A DNA stretch of 64,000 nt from Paucibacter sp963740455 (GCA_963740455.1 CAVUEF010000012.1:62001-126000), one strand, 5' to 3'; shown: positions 1 to 9,198, numbered from the stretch's first letter. Notes: generated by a model from the sequence alone, not told the origin. Program-made: numbers and translations.

Positions 1-446
1 CCCCACCAGAAGATCGGCATCGAAAATCCGGTGAGCGAAATACCCATCACGCCGTGGTCGAGCAAGGTTCCGCGCTTGATGGCCGCCAGCACGCCGGCAA
101 GCAGGCCCAGCACGCAGGCAAACGTCAGCGCGCACAGGGCAAGCTCAACGGTGGCGGGAAACAGCTTGAGGAACTCGCTCCACACTGCCTCGTGCGTGAC
201 GAACGACTCGCCCAGGTCGAGGTGCAAGGCCTTCCACAAGTACACCCCGTACTGCTCATAGAGCGGCCGATCCAAGCCCAGGCGGTGCATGGTCTCGGCA
301 TAGAAGGTGGGGTCCAGGCGGCGCTCGCCGGCCATCACCTGCACCGGGTCGCCGGGGATCAGGTGGATCAACGAGAACGCCAGCAGCGTGATGCCGATGA
401 AGGTCGGAACGACCAGCGCCAGGCGCTTCAGGAAGAAACTGAACAT
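1..446 (-). CDS. Oligopeptide/dipeptide ABC transporter permease (DppB-like), 3' end cut off by the window
   Basis: Inner-membrane permease of a peptide-type ABC importer. The 148 visible residues begin MFSFFLKRLALVVPTFIGIT, a first membrane helix, and continue with LIHLIPGDPVQV, the N-terminal hallmark of the DppB/OppB family. A long periplasmic segment and the start of the second helix follow. The ATG lies only three bases after the TAG stop of the upstream binding-protein gene, so it is the third visible gene of one leftward operon. The conserved EAA coupling loop and the rest of the protein lie outside the window. The substrate class (peptide, or another molecule carried by this family) cannot be decided from the permease. 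Confidence 0.9.
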   Translation of the reverse strand, partial: MFSFFLKRLALVVPTFIGITLLAFSLIHLIPGDPVQVMAGERRLDPTFYAETMHRLGLDRPLYEQYGVYLWKALHLDLGESFVTHEAVWSEFLKLFPATVELALCALTFACVLGLLAGVLAAIKRGTLLDHGVMGISLTGFSMPIFWW

Positions 447-449
447 GGG

Positions 450-2042
450 CTACTTGACGCTGACGCCTCGGAAATCCAGGTCGGCAAACGGACTCGACAC
501 GAAGCCGTGCACCGACTCGTTCACCGCAGTGAAGTATTGTGGATAGACGGTCGGAATCAGCGGCACTTCGTTTTGAATCATGCGCTGGGCCTGGCCGTAG
601 AGCTTGCTGCGCAGCTTGCGGTCATTGGAGACACGCGCCTTGTCGAGCAAGGCGTCGAAGGCCTTGTTGCACCAGCGGCTCTTGTTGCCGCCGGCGTCTA
701 TCGCAGCGCAAGTCAGATTGGGGGTGAAGAAATTGTCGGGGTCGGCGTCACCAACCCAGTTCAGAAAGGTGATGTCATGCTCACCCGCTCCGCTGCGCCT
801 GAGCATCTCGCCCCACTCCATCATTTGCACGCGGATCTTCACGCCGATGCGGCCCCAGTCGGCCTGCATCAGCTCGGCCGCACGCCGGCCGTCGATGCTG
901 CCGCCAATGCGGGTGAAGATGACCAGCTCCCGGCCGTCGTAGCCAGCGGCCTTGACGAGCGCGCGCGCCGCCTCAACATCGAAGCGGTTCACCAGCGTGG
1001 CGTCATGGCTCCACAGCGTGGGCGGCAGGAAGCTCGCTGCCGCCGCAGCCCGCCCGCCATACACCGAGCGGATGAAACTGCTCCTGTCAAACGCCAGCAT
1101 CAAGGCCTGGCGAAAACGCTTGTCGGACACGAACTGGTGCTGCGTGTTCAGCGCGATATAGCCGGTCATCAAGGTGCTGGCGGCCTGCACGGCCACGGGT
1201 GTGCCCTGCAGCACGCCCAGGGTCTCGCCGCGCATATTCGAGCCTATCAGGCACTCGCCCGCCTTGAGCCGCTGCACGCGCACATTCGCGTCGGGCGTGA
1301 TCGCCACAATCAGTGTATCGATGGCCGGCTTGCCGCCCCAGTAGGCAGGGTGCGCGGCCAGGCGCAGCACGGCGTCCTTTTGGTAGCTGCGAAACTGAAA
1401 AGGCCCGGTGCCCACCGGCTGCGTATTGATCAGCTCAGGCTTGCCGGCCTTGAGCAGCTGGGCGCCATATTCGGCCGAAAAGACCGAACTGGTGAACGCA
1501 TTGGCCAGCAGATTGAGCATCGGAGCGCTGGGCTGCACAAGATGCAGGCGCACGCTCAGCGGGTCCAGCTTCTCGACTGACTTGACGGCAGCGGCCATGC
1601 CCGTGCCATGCCACATCAGGTAGCCGCTCTTGGCAATTGCCTGCCACGGGCCGTTGGTGTCGGCCATGCGAGCGAAGGAAAACAGCACGTCGTCGGCGTT
1701 CATGTCGCGTGTCGGCGTGAACCAGGGCGTGGTGTGAAACTTGACGCCCGGCCGCAACTGCAGCGTGATCTGCAGGCCGTCGGCGCTGACTTCCCAGGCA
1801 CTGGCAAGACCTGGCACCAGCTCGGTCGTGCCGCGCTTGTACATCAGCAGCTGGTCGTACAAGGTGTTGCCCGCCGCGTCTACCGTCACGGCGGATTCGG
1901 ATTGCGCGATGTCGAAGCCGTCCGGCGCCGCTTCGGTGCAGACCGTCAGGGTGCCGGCCGCCGACGCGGCTTGCACACCTATCAGCAGCAAGCAAACGGT
2001 CAGGCGAGAGGCCAGGCGCGCCAGCGGCGCCGCACAAATCAC
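450..2042 (-). CDS. ABC transporter substrate-binding protein, peptide/nickel family (second of two tandem paralogues)
   Basis: Periplasmic solute-binding protein of the DppA/OppA family (SBP_bac_5), about 530 residues. I chose the GTG at 2042, which overlaps the TGA of the upstream paralogue in the arrangement GTGA. From there the protein starts with a good signal peptide (RLTVCLLLIGVQAASA). Earlier in-frame starts lie inside the upstream gene and add a charged leader with no signal character. The mature protein has the family features: TLTVCTEAAPDGFDI near the N terminus, the VKFHTTPWFTPTRDMNADDV segment and a C-terminal GDADPDNFFTPNLTC block. It is clearly a paralogue of the gene immediately upstream. 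Coupled translation suggests both are made together to feed one permease. Confidence 0.88.
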   Translation of the reverse strand: MICAAPLARLASRLTVCLLLIGVQAASAAGTLTVCTEAAPDGFDIAQSESAVTVDAAGNTLYDQLLMYKRGTTELVPGLASAWEVSADGLQITLQLRPGVKFHTTPWFTPTRDMNADDVLFSFARMADTNGPWQAIAKSGYLMWHGTGMAAAVKSVEKLDPLSVRLHLVQPSAPMLNLLANAFTSSVFSAEYGAQLLKAGKPELINTQPVGTGPFQFRSYQKDAVLRLAAHPAYWGGKPAIDTLIVAITPDANVRVQRLKAGECLIGSNMRGETLGVLQGTPVAVQAASTLMTGYIALNTQHQFVSDKRFRQALMLAFDRSSFIRSVYGGRAAAAASFLPPTLWSHDATLVNRFDVEAARALVKAAGYDGRELVIFTRIGGSIDGRRAAELMQADWGRIGVKIRVQMMEWGEMLRRSGAGEHDITFLNWVGDADPDNFFTPNLTCAAIDAGGNKSRWCNKAFDALLDKARVSNDRKLRSKLYGQAQRMIQNEVPLIPTVYPQYFTAVNESVHGFVSSPFADLDFRGVSVK

Positions 2043-3634
2043 TTCAGGCTCACCCCATAGAACTGGTGCGAGCCGAACGGGCTCATCTTGTAGCCTTCGA
2101 CGTTTTGCAGCATCGGCTGATAGACGACCGAATGCGCCAGCGGCACCCACGGCGCTTCGCGCTTGAACACGACTTGCGCCTGCTCGTAGAGCTTGGTGCG
2201 CTCGGCCAGCTTGGTGCTCTGCTTGGCCTTGGTGATGAGCGCGTCAAACTCCTTATCGCACCACTCAGCGTAGTTGGATCCGCCCACGCCGGCGCAACTC
2301 AGCAAATTGCCCAGGAAATTGTCGGGGTCGCCGTTGTCGCCGGTCCAGCCGAACATGCCGATGTCGCTCTCGCCGGCCTTGGCGCGCTTCAGGTATTCGG
2401 CCCATTCGTATATCTGGATCTTGGCCTTGATGCCGATCTTGGCCAGGTCGGCCTGCACCATCTCGGCCACCTGCTGGCCGTTCGGGTTGTAGGGCCGCTG
2501 CACCGGCAAGGCCCACAGCGTGGTCTCAAAGCCGTTCGGGAAGCCGGCCTTGGCCAGCAGCGCCTTGGCGGCCGCGGGATCGTAGGCATAGTCCTTGATC
2601 GCCTTGTTGTACGACCACATGGTCGGCGGGATCGGGTTCACCGCCACATCGCCGGCACCCTGATAGACCGCCGCGATGATGGCAGCCTTGTTGACGGCCA
2701 TGCTGATGGCACGGCGCACCTGGACATTGTCAAATGGCTTGTGGGTGACGTTGAAGCTCAGGAAACCGATGTTCAGGCCGTTTTGTTGCAGCAGCTTGAT
2801 CTTGGGGTCCTTCTTGAGCACGTCGACTTCGGCCGGCTTCGGATATGACGAGATCTGGCATTCGCCGGCCTTGAGTTTTTGCAAGCGCACGGCCGAATCC
2901 TTGGTGATGGCGAACACCAGGTTGTCGATGCTGGCCTTGCCGCGCCAATAGCCCTCGAACGCGGCGTAGCGGATCTGCGCGTCCTTCTCGTAGCGCTTGA
3001 ACACGAAGGCGCCGGTGCCGACGGGCTTGTTGTTCAGCTCGGCAGCCATGCCGGCCTTCAACAACTGGTCGGCGTACTCGGCCGAATGGATGGAGGCGAA
3101 GTCCATCGCCAGGTCGGCCAGAAACGCCGCGTCCACATTCTTCAGCGTGATGCGCACGGTCATCGGGTCGGTCTTTTCGAGCTTGACGATGTTCGATGCC
3201 AGGCCCATGTCGGACGCGTATTCGAACGAAGCCGGTGCGGCTTTCTGGAAGGCGTTGTCCTTGTTGATCATGCGGTCGATGCTGAAGATCACGTCATCGG
3301 CATTGAGTTCGCGGCTCGGCTTGAAGTATTCGGTGGTGTGGAACTTCACCCCCTTGCGCAGCTTGAAGGTGTAGACCCGGGCGTCGGGGCTGACGGTCCA
3401 ACTCTCGGCCAGCGCCGGCACGACGGTGGTGCCGCCACGCTCGAATTCGACCAGCCGGTTGAACAGGGCTTGCGAGCTGGCATCAAAGGTGGTGCCGGCG
3501 GTATAGCGTGCCGGATCGAACCCTTCAGGGCTGGCCTCCGAACAGTAGATCAGCGTGCTCGCGGCATGCACGCCGAACGCTGTCATGGCGAGGGCCGCCA
3601 AGGCGAGGATTTGAAGAGGACGCGCTGCTCTCAT
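2039..3634 (-). CDS. ABC transporter substrate-binding protein, peptide family (first of two tandem paralogues, DppA-like)
   Basis: Periplasmic peptide-type solute-binding protein of 531 residues, the usual DppA length. The signal peptide is MRAARPLQILALAALAMTAFG with a cleavage site around VHA-AS. The mature N terminus reads TLIYCSEASPEGFDPARY, followed by the VKFHTTEYFKPSRELNADDV family motif and a GDNGDPDNFLGNLLSC block. It heads the leftward operon with a second binding protein and a DppB-type permease. Ligand cannot be predicted: DppA relatives bind dipeptides, haem or opines. The promoter should lie in the gap at 3635-3961. Confidence 0.92.
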   Translation of the reverse strand: MRAARPLQILALAALAMTAFGVHAASTLIYCSEASPEGFDPARYTAGTTFDASSQALFNRLVEFERGGTTVVPALAESWTVSPDARVYTFKLRKGVKFHTTEYFKPSRELNADDVIFSIDRMINKDNAFQKAAPASFEYASDMGLASNIVKLEKTDPMTVRITLKNVDAAFLADLAMDFASIHSAEYADQLLKAGMAAELNNKPVGTGAFVFKRYEKDAQIRYAAFEGYWRGKASIDNLVFAITKDSAVRLQKLKAGECQISSYPKPAEVDVLKKDPKIKLLQQNGLNIGFLSFNVTHKPFDNVQVRRAISMAVNKAAIIAAVYQGAGDVAVNPIPPTMWSYNKAIKDYAYDPAAAKALLAKAGFPNGFETTLWALPVQRPYNPNGQQVAEMVQADLAKIGIKAKIQIYEWAEYLKRAKAGESDIGMFGWTGDNGDPDNFLGNLLSCAGVGGSNYAEWCDKEFDALITKAKQSTKLAERTKLYEQAQVVFKREAPWVPLAHSVVYQPMLQNVEGYKMSPFGSHQFYGVSLK

Positions 3635-3961
3635 GCGATGACTCCGATGGTGAATTGAAGCGAACGCGGCAGTTTACGGCGATTTGCGTGGCACCTCAAA
3701 AAGAGCGATCCGGGTCGGGCAGATGCGCAGGAATCGCCCTGCAAGCAAAACGGCCCGCCAGCGTGTTTGAGCGCTGGCGGGCCTGGGGTTGGAGACGGTG
3801 CCGGCACGGGCGACTCACTGCCGGGCTGTTTGGTGCGGATGCACAAAAACTCGCCTCACCACCGTCGACCTGATCGTAGTGGCAGTCATGGGCGACTTGC
3901 ACCCCCTGACTGAGGGGAGAGGGGCCCGACAGTGCAATACGTCACGCATGCACGCTGCGCG
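3635..3961. other. Intergenic gap between the peptide transporter operon and the CBS gene
   Basis: About 330 bases with no convincing gene; short open frames here lack ribosome-binding sites and family resemblance. It must hold the promoter of the leftward binding-protein operon. It also holds the hairpin described separately at 3753-3782. A second, much weaker stem (CCCCT/AGGGG) lies near 3902-3916. Confidence 0.6.
3753..3782 (-). terminator. Probable rho-independent terminator downstream of the kor/CBS operon
   Basis: Perfect 11-base stem GCCCGCCAGCG/CGCTGGCGGGC with an 8-base loop. Read on the minus strand the stem is followed by CCGTTTTGC, a short T run. It lies about 180 bases downstream of the CBS gene and upstream of the peptide-transporter operon, so it fits as the end of the leftward transcript. 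The T run is short and two bases from the stem, so termination may be partial. Confidence 0.55.
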
Positions 3962-4402
3962 CTAGCCCAGCGCGTCGTTCACCTGCTCGTGAAATTCGGC
4001 CAGACTCACGGCCGCGCTGATCTCGCGCGGCAGCGCGTCGCGCACCGAAAACACCCCCAGGATTTTCGCGTCCTTGCCCACAATGGGCAGATGCCTGAAG
4101 CCACGCTCGATCATGATGAGCACCGCGTCCGATACCAGTATTTCCGGCTTCACGCAATGGGGGCTGCGCGTCATCACATCGGACACGAGGGTGGTTTCCG
4201 GGTTGAGCGCCTTGGCCAGGACCCGCGTCATCAAGTCGCGCTCGGTCACGATGCCCAGCAAGGCGCCCGCCGTGTCGACGATCAGCACACTGCCGCAATT
4301 GGCGCGCGTCATGATGCAAGCGGCCTCCCAGACATTGGCCTGCGGGCCCACGCTGATGACATGCTTTTGCGACATCGATTGAAAAACAGTGCGTTCAGAC
4401 AT
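3962..4402 (-). CDS. Two-CBS-domain protein
   Basis: A 146-residue stand-alone CBS-pair (Bateman) protein. The first CBS domain spans roughly residues 8-62 (CGSVLIVDTAGALLGIVTERDL). The second spans about 72-128 (FRHLPIVGKDAKILGVFSVRDAL). Such proteins bind adenine nucleotides and act as energy sensors or modulate partner enzymes; no catalytic domain is attached. It lies 49 bases downstream of korB on the same strand, so it is probably co-transcribed with the 2-oxoacid:ferredoxin oxidoreductase genes. A regulatory link to them is inference. Confidence 0.9.
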   Translation of the reverse strand: MSERTVFQSMSQKHVISVGPQANVWEAACIMTRANCGSVLIVDTAGALLGIVTERDLMTRVLAKALNPETTLVSDVMTRSPHCVKPEILVSDAVLIMIERGFRHLPIVGKDAKILGVFSVRDALPREISAAVSLAEFHEQVNDALG

Positions 4403-4451
4403 GATGCAACCCCTTCACTGATAACGTGGCCTTCGCCCGCGCAACTGCAGG

Positions 4452-5507
4452 CTAGCGCAATGACGCATTGATGTTTTCGAGCTCCGCAACACCCGGGCAA
4501 AGCAGTGCCGCGCCCAGGCTGTTCAACGGTGTTTCAGTCGTGTTCAGCGAAGTGTGCAGGTCGGTGGCCAGCGGGTCCACATAGAGCAAACCCGTGACGA
4601 TTTCGCCGCGCGCCTGGTGCGACTGCATATAGCTCATGGCGGCATAGCGGTCGGTCGGGTCGTATTCCGGGTGCAGCTTGCGCAAACGCAGCATCGAACC
4701 GTCGTGCTGCTGCACCTCCACCAGTTCGCCGGCACCGTATTCGGTGGTGATCTCATTGCGCGTCGTGATGAAGTCGATGCGGCTCACCGCTTCGTTGTGG
4801 TGACGCACATAGTCGTAGCTCTTGGTGCTGCCGCCGTGGTTGTTGAAGGTCACGCAGGGGCTGATGACGTCGATGAAGGCCGCACCGCCATGCGCCATCG
4901 CGCCCTTGATGAGCGGCACCAGCTGCGCCTTGTCGCCCGAGAAGCTGCGCGCCACATAAGTGGCGCCGAGTTGCAGCGCCACCGCCACCAGGTCGACCGG
5001 GCTGTCGCTGTTGATGATGCCTTTCTTGCTCTTCGAGCCGCGGTCCGCCGTGGCCGAAAACTGGCCCTTGGTGAGCCCGTAGACGCCGTTGTTCTCGACG
5101 ATATAAGCCATGCGCACGCCGCGGCGCATCGCGTTGGCAAACTGACCCAGGCCAATCGACGCCGAGTCGCCGTCGCCCGAGACCCCCAGGTAGAGCAGAC
5201 CGCGATTGGCCAGGTTGGCGCCGGTCAATGCCGACGGCATGCGGCCATGCACGGTGTTGAAACCGTGCGACGCGCCCAGGAAGTAGTCGGGCGTCTTGGA
5301 GCTGCAACCGATGCCCGAGAGCTTGGCGACGCGATGCGGCTCGATGTCGAGCTCCCAGCAGGCCTGGATGATGGCGGCCGAAATCGAATCGTGGCCGCAA
5401 CCGGCGCACAGCGTCGAGATGCGGCCTTCGTAGTCGCGCCGCGTGTAGCCCACCTTGTTGGTGGTCAGCGTCGGATGGTGAAGCCGCGGTTTGGCGATGT
5501 AGGTCAT
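4452..5507 (-). CDS. korB: 2-oxoacid:ferredoxin oxidoreductase, beta (thiamine diphosphate) subunit
   Basis: Beta subunit (351 residues) of a KorAB-type 2-oxoglutarate/2-oxoacid:acceptor oxidoreductase, which cleaves a 2-oxoacid with CoA to acyl-CoA and CO2 and passes electrons to ferredoxin. CAGCGH at residues 34-39 and GCSS near 68 are expected Fe-S ligand regions. GDGD at 111-114 followed by NNGVYGLT from 139 is the thiamine diphosphate/Mg2+ motif. The ATG overlaps the korA stop as ATGA, so the two subunits are translationally coupled. 2-Oxoglutarate is the likely substrate by analogy with Thauera/Azoarcus KorAB; pyruvate or another 2-oxoacid is possible. Confidence 0.92.
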   Translation of the reverse strand: MTYIAKPRLHHPTLTTNKVGYTRRDYEGRISTLCAGCGHDSISAAIIQACWELDIEPHRVAKLSGIGCSSKTPDYFLGASHGFNTVHGRMPSALTGANLANRGLLYLGVSGDGDSASIGLGQFANAMRRGVRMAYIVENNGVYGLTKGQFSATADRGSKSKKGIINSDSPVDLVAVALQLGATYVARSFSGDKAQLVPLIKGAMAHGGAAFIDVISPCVTFNNHGGSTKSYDYVRHHNEAVSRIDFITTRNEITTEYGAGELVEVQQHDGSMLRLRKLHPEYDPTDRYAAMSYMQSHQARGEIVTGLLYVDPLATDLHTSLNTTETPLNSLGAALLCPGVAELENINASLR

Positions 5508-7360
5508 GCTGCTTCCTTGGTCAGGGGAGACGCGACGGGCTTTGCCACTGCCGCGGCCGGTTGCACGCTTTGCCGGATGGCCTGGGCAATGAAACGCGCC
5601 GTGATGGGTGTGCCGTCGTAGTGCAGCACGCGGATCAGCTTGGCCGGATCGATGTCCAGCTCGTTGACCAGCATCGAGCGCATTTGCGCGTCGCGGTTTT
5701 GCTCGACCACGAACACCTTGTCATGGTGGGCGATGAAGCGGCGCACCGATTCAGGGAAGGGAAACGCCTGCAGGCGCAGCGCATCGACATGCACGCCTTC
5801 TGCGTCGAGCACGTCGAGCGCCTCGCGCATGGCCGGGCTGGTCGAGCCGTAATAGATCACGCCCAGCGGGGTCTTTTGCACAGCCTGGCGCACCACCGGC
5901 TGCGGCACCAGGCTGGCTGCGGTCTTGAACTTGAGCAGCAAGCGCTCCATGTTGTAGACGTAGTCGGGGCCACGCTCGGAATAGCGCGCGTAGGGGTCAC
6001 GCGTCGTGCCGCGGGTGAAGTAGGCGCCCTTGGTCGGGTGTGTGCCTGCCAGCGTGCGCCAGGGAATGCCGTCGCCGTCCACGTCTTTGTAGCGGCCGAA
6101 GTCCTTGCCGGCTTCGAGTTCCTCGGCCGTCATGACCTTGCCGCGGTCGTAGTCGCGCGCGTCATCCCAGACAAAGGGCTTGCACAGACGCTGGTTCATG
6201 CCGATGTCCAGATCGGTCATCACGAAGATCGGTGTCTGCAAGCGATCCGCCAGATCGAGCGCCGCTGCGGAATGCTCGAAACATTCGTGCGGATCCTGCG
6301 GGAACAGCAACACATGCTTGGTGTCGCCATGCGAGGCATAGGCGCAAGACAGCAGGTCGGCCTGCTGCGTGCGCGTGGGCATGCCGGTGCTCGGCCCCCC
6401 GCGCTGCACATTGATGATGGTGACCGGAATCTCGGCGAAATAGGCCAGGCCGATGAACTCGGTCATCAACGAGACGCCGGGCCCGGAAGTGGCCGTGAAG
6501 GCGCGCGCGCCGTTCCAGCCCGCGCCCACCACCATGCCGATCGAAGCGAGCTCGTCTTCGGCCTGCACGATGGCGTAGTTGTGGCGCCCGGTGCTCGGGT
6601 CGATGCGATATTTCTCGCAGTACTTCTGGAAGGCTTCGGGGACCGAGGTGGACGGCGTGATCGGATACCAGGCAGCGACCGTGGCGCCGCCGTAGACCAG
6701 GCCCAGCGCTGCCGCCGAGTTGCCGTCGGTGAAGATCTGGTCGCCGACCTTGTCGGAGCGGCGCACGCGAATACCAAGCGGCGCCTTGAGATGCTCTTTG
6801 ACGAAGTCGCGCCCCAGGTGCAGGGCCTGAATGTTGGATTCGAGCAGCCGCTCCTTGCCCTTGTATTGTTCGGCGAAGAGCTCTTCGAACACGTCGGCTT
6901 CGACGTCAAGCAGCACCGACAGCGCGCCCACGTAAATGATGTTCTTGAACAGTTGGCGTTGGCGCGGGTCGTGATACGACGCGTTGCTGATCTCGGTCAG
7001 CGGCATGCCGATGACGTGCACGTCCTTGCGAAACTTCGACTCGGGGATGGGCCGCGTGCTGTCGTAGAACAGATAGCCGCCGGGCTCGATCTCGGCCACG
7101 TCGGCGTCCCAGGTCTGCGGATTCATGGCCACCAGCATGTCGACGCCGCCGCGCCGCCCGTGATAGCCCTTTTCGCACACGCGCGCTTCGTACCAGGTGG
7201 GCATGCCCTGAATATTGCTGGGAAAGATATTGCGCGGGCTCACCGGCACGCCCATGCGCATCACGGCCTTGGCGAACAGCTCGTTGGCAGATGCCGAACC
7301 CGAGCCATTCACATTGGCAAACTTGATGACGAAATCGTTGATGGCTTCAATGCGCTTCAT
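5504..7360 (-). CDS. korA: 2-oxoacid:ferredoxin oxidoreductase, fused gamma-alpha subunit
   Basis: A 618-residue fused gamma-alpha subunit. The N-terminal gamma domain (about 1-200) contains NGSGSASANELFAKAVMRMG. The alpha (pyrimidine-binding) domain starts around residue 225 with GNSAAALGLVYGGATVAAWY and PITPSTS, and includes the GPGVSLMTEFIGLAYFAEIP segment typical of KorA. I chose the ATG at 7360 because it overlaps the stop of the upstream flavoprotein (ATGA) and gives the family N terminus MKRIEAINDFVIKF; a longer frame upstream is only read-through into that gene. KorA, KorB and the flavoprotein form one coupled operon. Confidence 0.93.
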   Translation of the reverse strand: MKRIEAINDFVIKFANVNGSGSASANELFAKAVMRMGVPVSPRNIFPSNIQGMPTWYEARVCEKGYHGRRGGVDMLVAMNPQTWDADVAEIEPGGYLFYDSTRPIPESKFRKDVHVIGMPLTEISNASYHDPRQRQLFKNIIYVGALSVLLDVEADVFEELFAEQYKGKERLLESNIQALHLGRDFVKEHLKAPLGIRVRRSDKVGDQIFTDGNSAAALGLVYGGATVAAWYPITPSTSVPEAFQKYCEKYRIDPSTGRHNYAIVQAEDELASIGMVVGAGWNGARAFTATSGPGVSLMTEFIGLAYFAEIPVTIINVQRGGPSTGMPTRTQQADLLSCAYASHGDTKHVLLFPQDPHECFEHSAAALDLADRLQTPIFVMTDLDIGMNQRLCKPFVWDDARDYDRGKVMTAEELEAGKDFGRYKDVDGDGIPWRTLAGTHPTKGAYFTRGTTRDPYARYSERGPDYVYNMERLLLKFKTAASLVPQPVVRQAVQKTPLGVIYYGSTSPAMREALDVLDAEGVHVDALRLQAFPFPESVRRFIAHHDKVFVVEQNRDAQMRSMLVNELDIDPAKLIRVLHYDGTPITARFIAQAIRQSVQPAAAVAKPVASPLTKEAA

Positions 7361-9198
7361 GCGGCTTCCTTCTCTAACACCCGGCTGTCGCGACAGCCGG
7401 CTCCAGCCTGGGTCGTGTTCAGCAAAAACTTCTGCATGTCCCAGGCTCCGGTCGGACATCGCTCGGCGCACAAGCCGCAGTGCAGACAAACGTCTTCGTC
7501 CTTGACCATCACATGGCCGGTCTTCAGCGCGCTCGACACATACAGATCCTGCGCCGTGTTCATGGCCGGCGCCTTCAGGCGCTGGCGCAGATCGGCCTCA
7601 TCGCCATTCGAGGTGAAGGTGATGCAGTCCATCGGGCAGATGTCGACGCAGGCGTCGCATTCGATGCAGGTGTCGCGGTTGAACACGGTCTGCACGTCAC
7701 AGTTCAGGCAGCGGCTGGCTTCCTTGAAGGCGGTACCCGCATCAAAACCGAGCTCCACCTCGACCCGAATGCTGGCCAGCGCCACGGCGGCCTTGGCCCA
7801 TGGCACTTTGAAACGCGTGTCATCCGACACATCGTTGTGATAACTCCATTCGTGAATGCCCATCTTCTGCGACATCAGCCGGGTCAGCGGCGCGGGGCGC
7901 TGGCGCACGTCTTGGCCGTGCAGGAAACGGTCGATCGATACCGCCGCCTCGTGCCCGTGAGCCACCGCCGTGATGATGTTCTTCGGACCGAAGGCCGCGT
8001 CGCCGCCGAAAAACACTTGGGGAACGGTGGACTGGAAGCTGTCCTTGTCGAGCACCGGCAGACCCCAGCGGTCGAATTCGATGCCGCAGTCGCGCTCTAT
8101 CCACGGGAAAGCGTTTTCCTGCCCCACCGCGAGCAGCACCGTGTCGCACGCGAAGAACACGTCGGGCTCGCCGGTGGGCACCAGCGTGCGCCGGCCCTTG
8201 TCGTCATAGACGGCACGCACCACTTCGAAGTGCATGCCCAGCAACTTGCCGTCCTTGTGCTCGAAACTCTTGGGCACATGGAAGTTGATGATGGGAATGC
8301 CTTCGTGCTGCGCGTCCTCCTTCTCCCAGGGCGAGGCCTTCATCTCCTCGAAGCCGCTGCGCACGATCACCTTCACGTCCGCGCCGCCCAGGCGCCGCGC
8401 CGAGCGGCAGCAGTCCATCGCCGTGTTGCCGCCGCCCAGCACGATGACGCGCGGCGCCACGCTGGTGATGTGCTGGAACGAGACCGACGCGAGCCAGTCG
8501 ATGCCGATGTGGATATGCGCGGCAGCCTCCTTGCGTCCGGGCAGATCGAGTTCGCGGCCGCGTGGCGCGCCGCAACCCACGAACACCGCGTCATAGCCTT
8601 GTTCGAGCAGACTGCGCATCGACTCGATGCGCTGGCCGCTCTGGAACTTCACACCCAGATCGAGCACGTAGCCGGTCTCTTCGTCGATCACCGATTCGGG
8701 CAGTCGAAAGCGCGGGATCTGCGTGCGAATGAAGCCCCCCGCCTTGGCCTCGCCGTCGAACACCGTCACCTCGTAACCCAAGGGTGCCAGGTCGCGCGCC
8801 ACCGTCAGCGAAGCGGGCCCCGCGCCAACGCAGACCACCTTCTTGCCGTTGCTGGGTGCGATTTTTGGCATGCGCGACGTGACGTCGTCCTTGTGGTCGG
8901 CAGCGACGCGTTTCAGGCGGCAGATGGCGACCGGCTCGGGCAGCGTCGGCGCAGCGTCGGGCGCGTTGTTTTCCTCGACGCGGCCGCGCCGGCACGCCGG
9001 CTCGCAAGGCCGGTCGCAGGTGCGCCCCAGAATCCCGGGAAACACGTTGGACACCCAGTTGATCATGTAGGCGTCGGTGTAACGGCCTTGGCCGATCAGG
9101 CGGATGTATTCGGGAACCGGCGTGTGGGCCGGACAGGCCCATTGGCAATCAACCACTTTGTGAAAGTAGGCCGGGTCGGCAGGCTGGGTGGGACGCAT
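7357..9198 (-). CDS. FAD-dependent NAD(P)-type oxidoreductase with 4Fe-4S domains (KorC-like electron-transfer subunit)
   Basis: A 613-residue GltD-like flavoprotein. An N-terminal Fe-S region (CQWACPAH; CDRPCEPAC) is followed by an FAD Rossmann fold (VVCVGAGPASL, near 120). A second dinucleotide fold (VIVLGGGNTAMDCC, near 250) and a C-terminal 2x[4Fe-4S] ferredoxin domain (CIECDACVDICP; CLHCGLCAERCP) complete it. Its ATGA overlap with korA makes a three-gene coupled operon. It probably moves electrons between ferredoxin or KorAB and NAD(P), as known for the three-component 2-oxoglutarate:NADP oxidoreductase of aromatic-degrading betaproteobacteria. The exact acceptor is inference. Confidence 0.88.
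   Translation of the reverse strand: MRPTQPADPAYFHKVVDCQWACPAHTPVPEYIRLIGQGRYTDAYMINWVSNVFPGILGRTCDRPCEPACRRGRVEENNAPDAAPTLPEPVAICRLKRVAADHKDDVTSRMPKIAPSNGKKVVCVGAGPASLTVARDLAPLGYEVTVFDGEAKAGGFIRTQIPRFRLPESVIDEETGYVLDLGVKFQSGQRIESMRSLLEQGYDAVFVGCGAPRGRELDLPGRKEAAAHIHIGIDWLASVSFQHITSVAPRVIVLGGGNTAMDCCRSARRLGGADVKVIVRSGFEEMKASPWEKEDAQHEGIPIINFHVPKSFEHKDGKLLGMHFEVVRAVYDDKGRRTLVPTGEPDVFFACDTVLLAVGQENAFPWIERDCGIEFDRWGLPVLDKDSFQSTVPQVFFGGDAAFGPKNIITAVAHGHEAAVSIDRFLHGQDVRQRPAPLTRLMSQKMGIHEWSYHNDVSDDTRFKVPWAKAAVALASIRVEVELGFDAGTAFKEASRCLNCDVQTVFNRDTCIECDACVDICPMDCITFTSNGDEADLRQRLKAPAMNTAQDLYVSSALKTGHVMVKDEDVCLHCGLCAERCPTGAWDMQKFLLNTTQAGAGCRDSRVLEKEAA

Noticed and set aside
54..1580. Long rightward open frame opposite the binding-protein gene
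   Set aside because: Antisense shadow of a high-GC gene: Arg/His/Gln-rich, no family features, no ribosome-binding site. The same applies to the long frames opposite 4554-5621, 5561-7840, 7480-9345, 12540-14636, 22604-24031, 37420-39399, 48661-50313, 50671-52551 and 58956-60140.
3901..3916. Short CCCCT/AGGGG hairpin as a terminator
   Set aside because: Only five base pairs and no T run; the 11-base stem at 3753-3782 is the better candidate.
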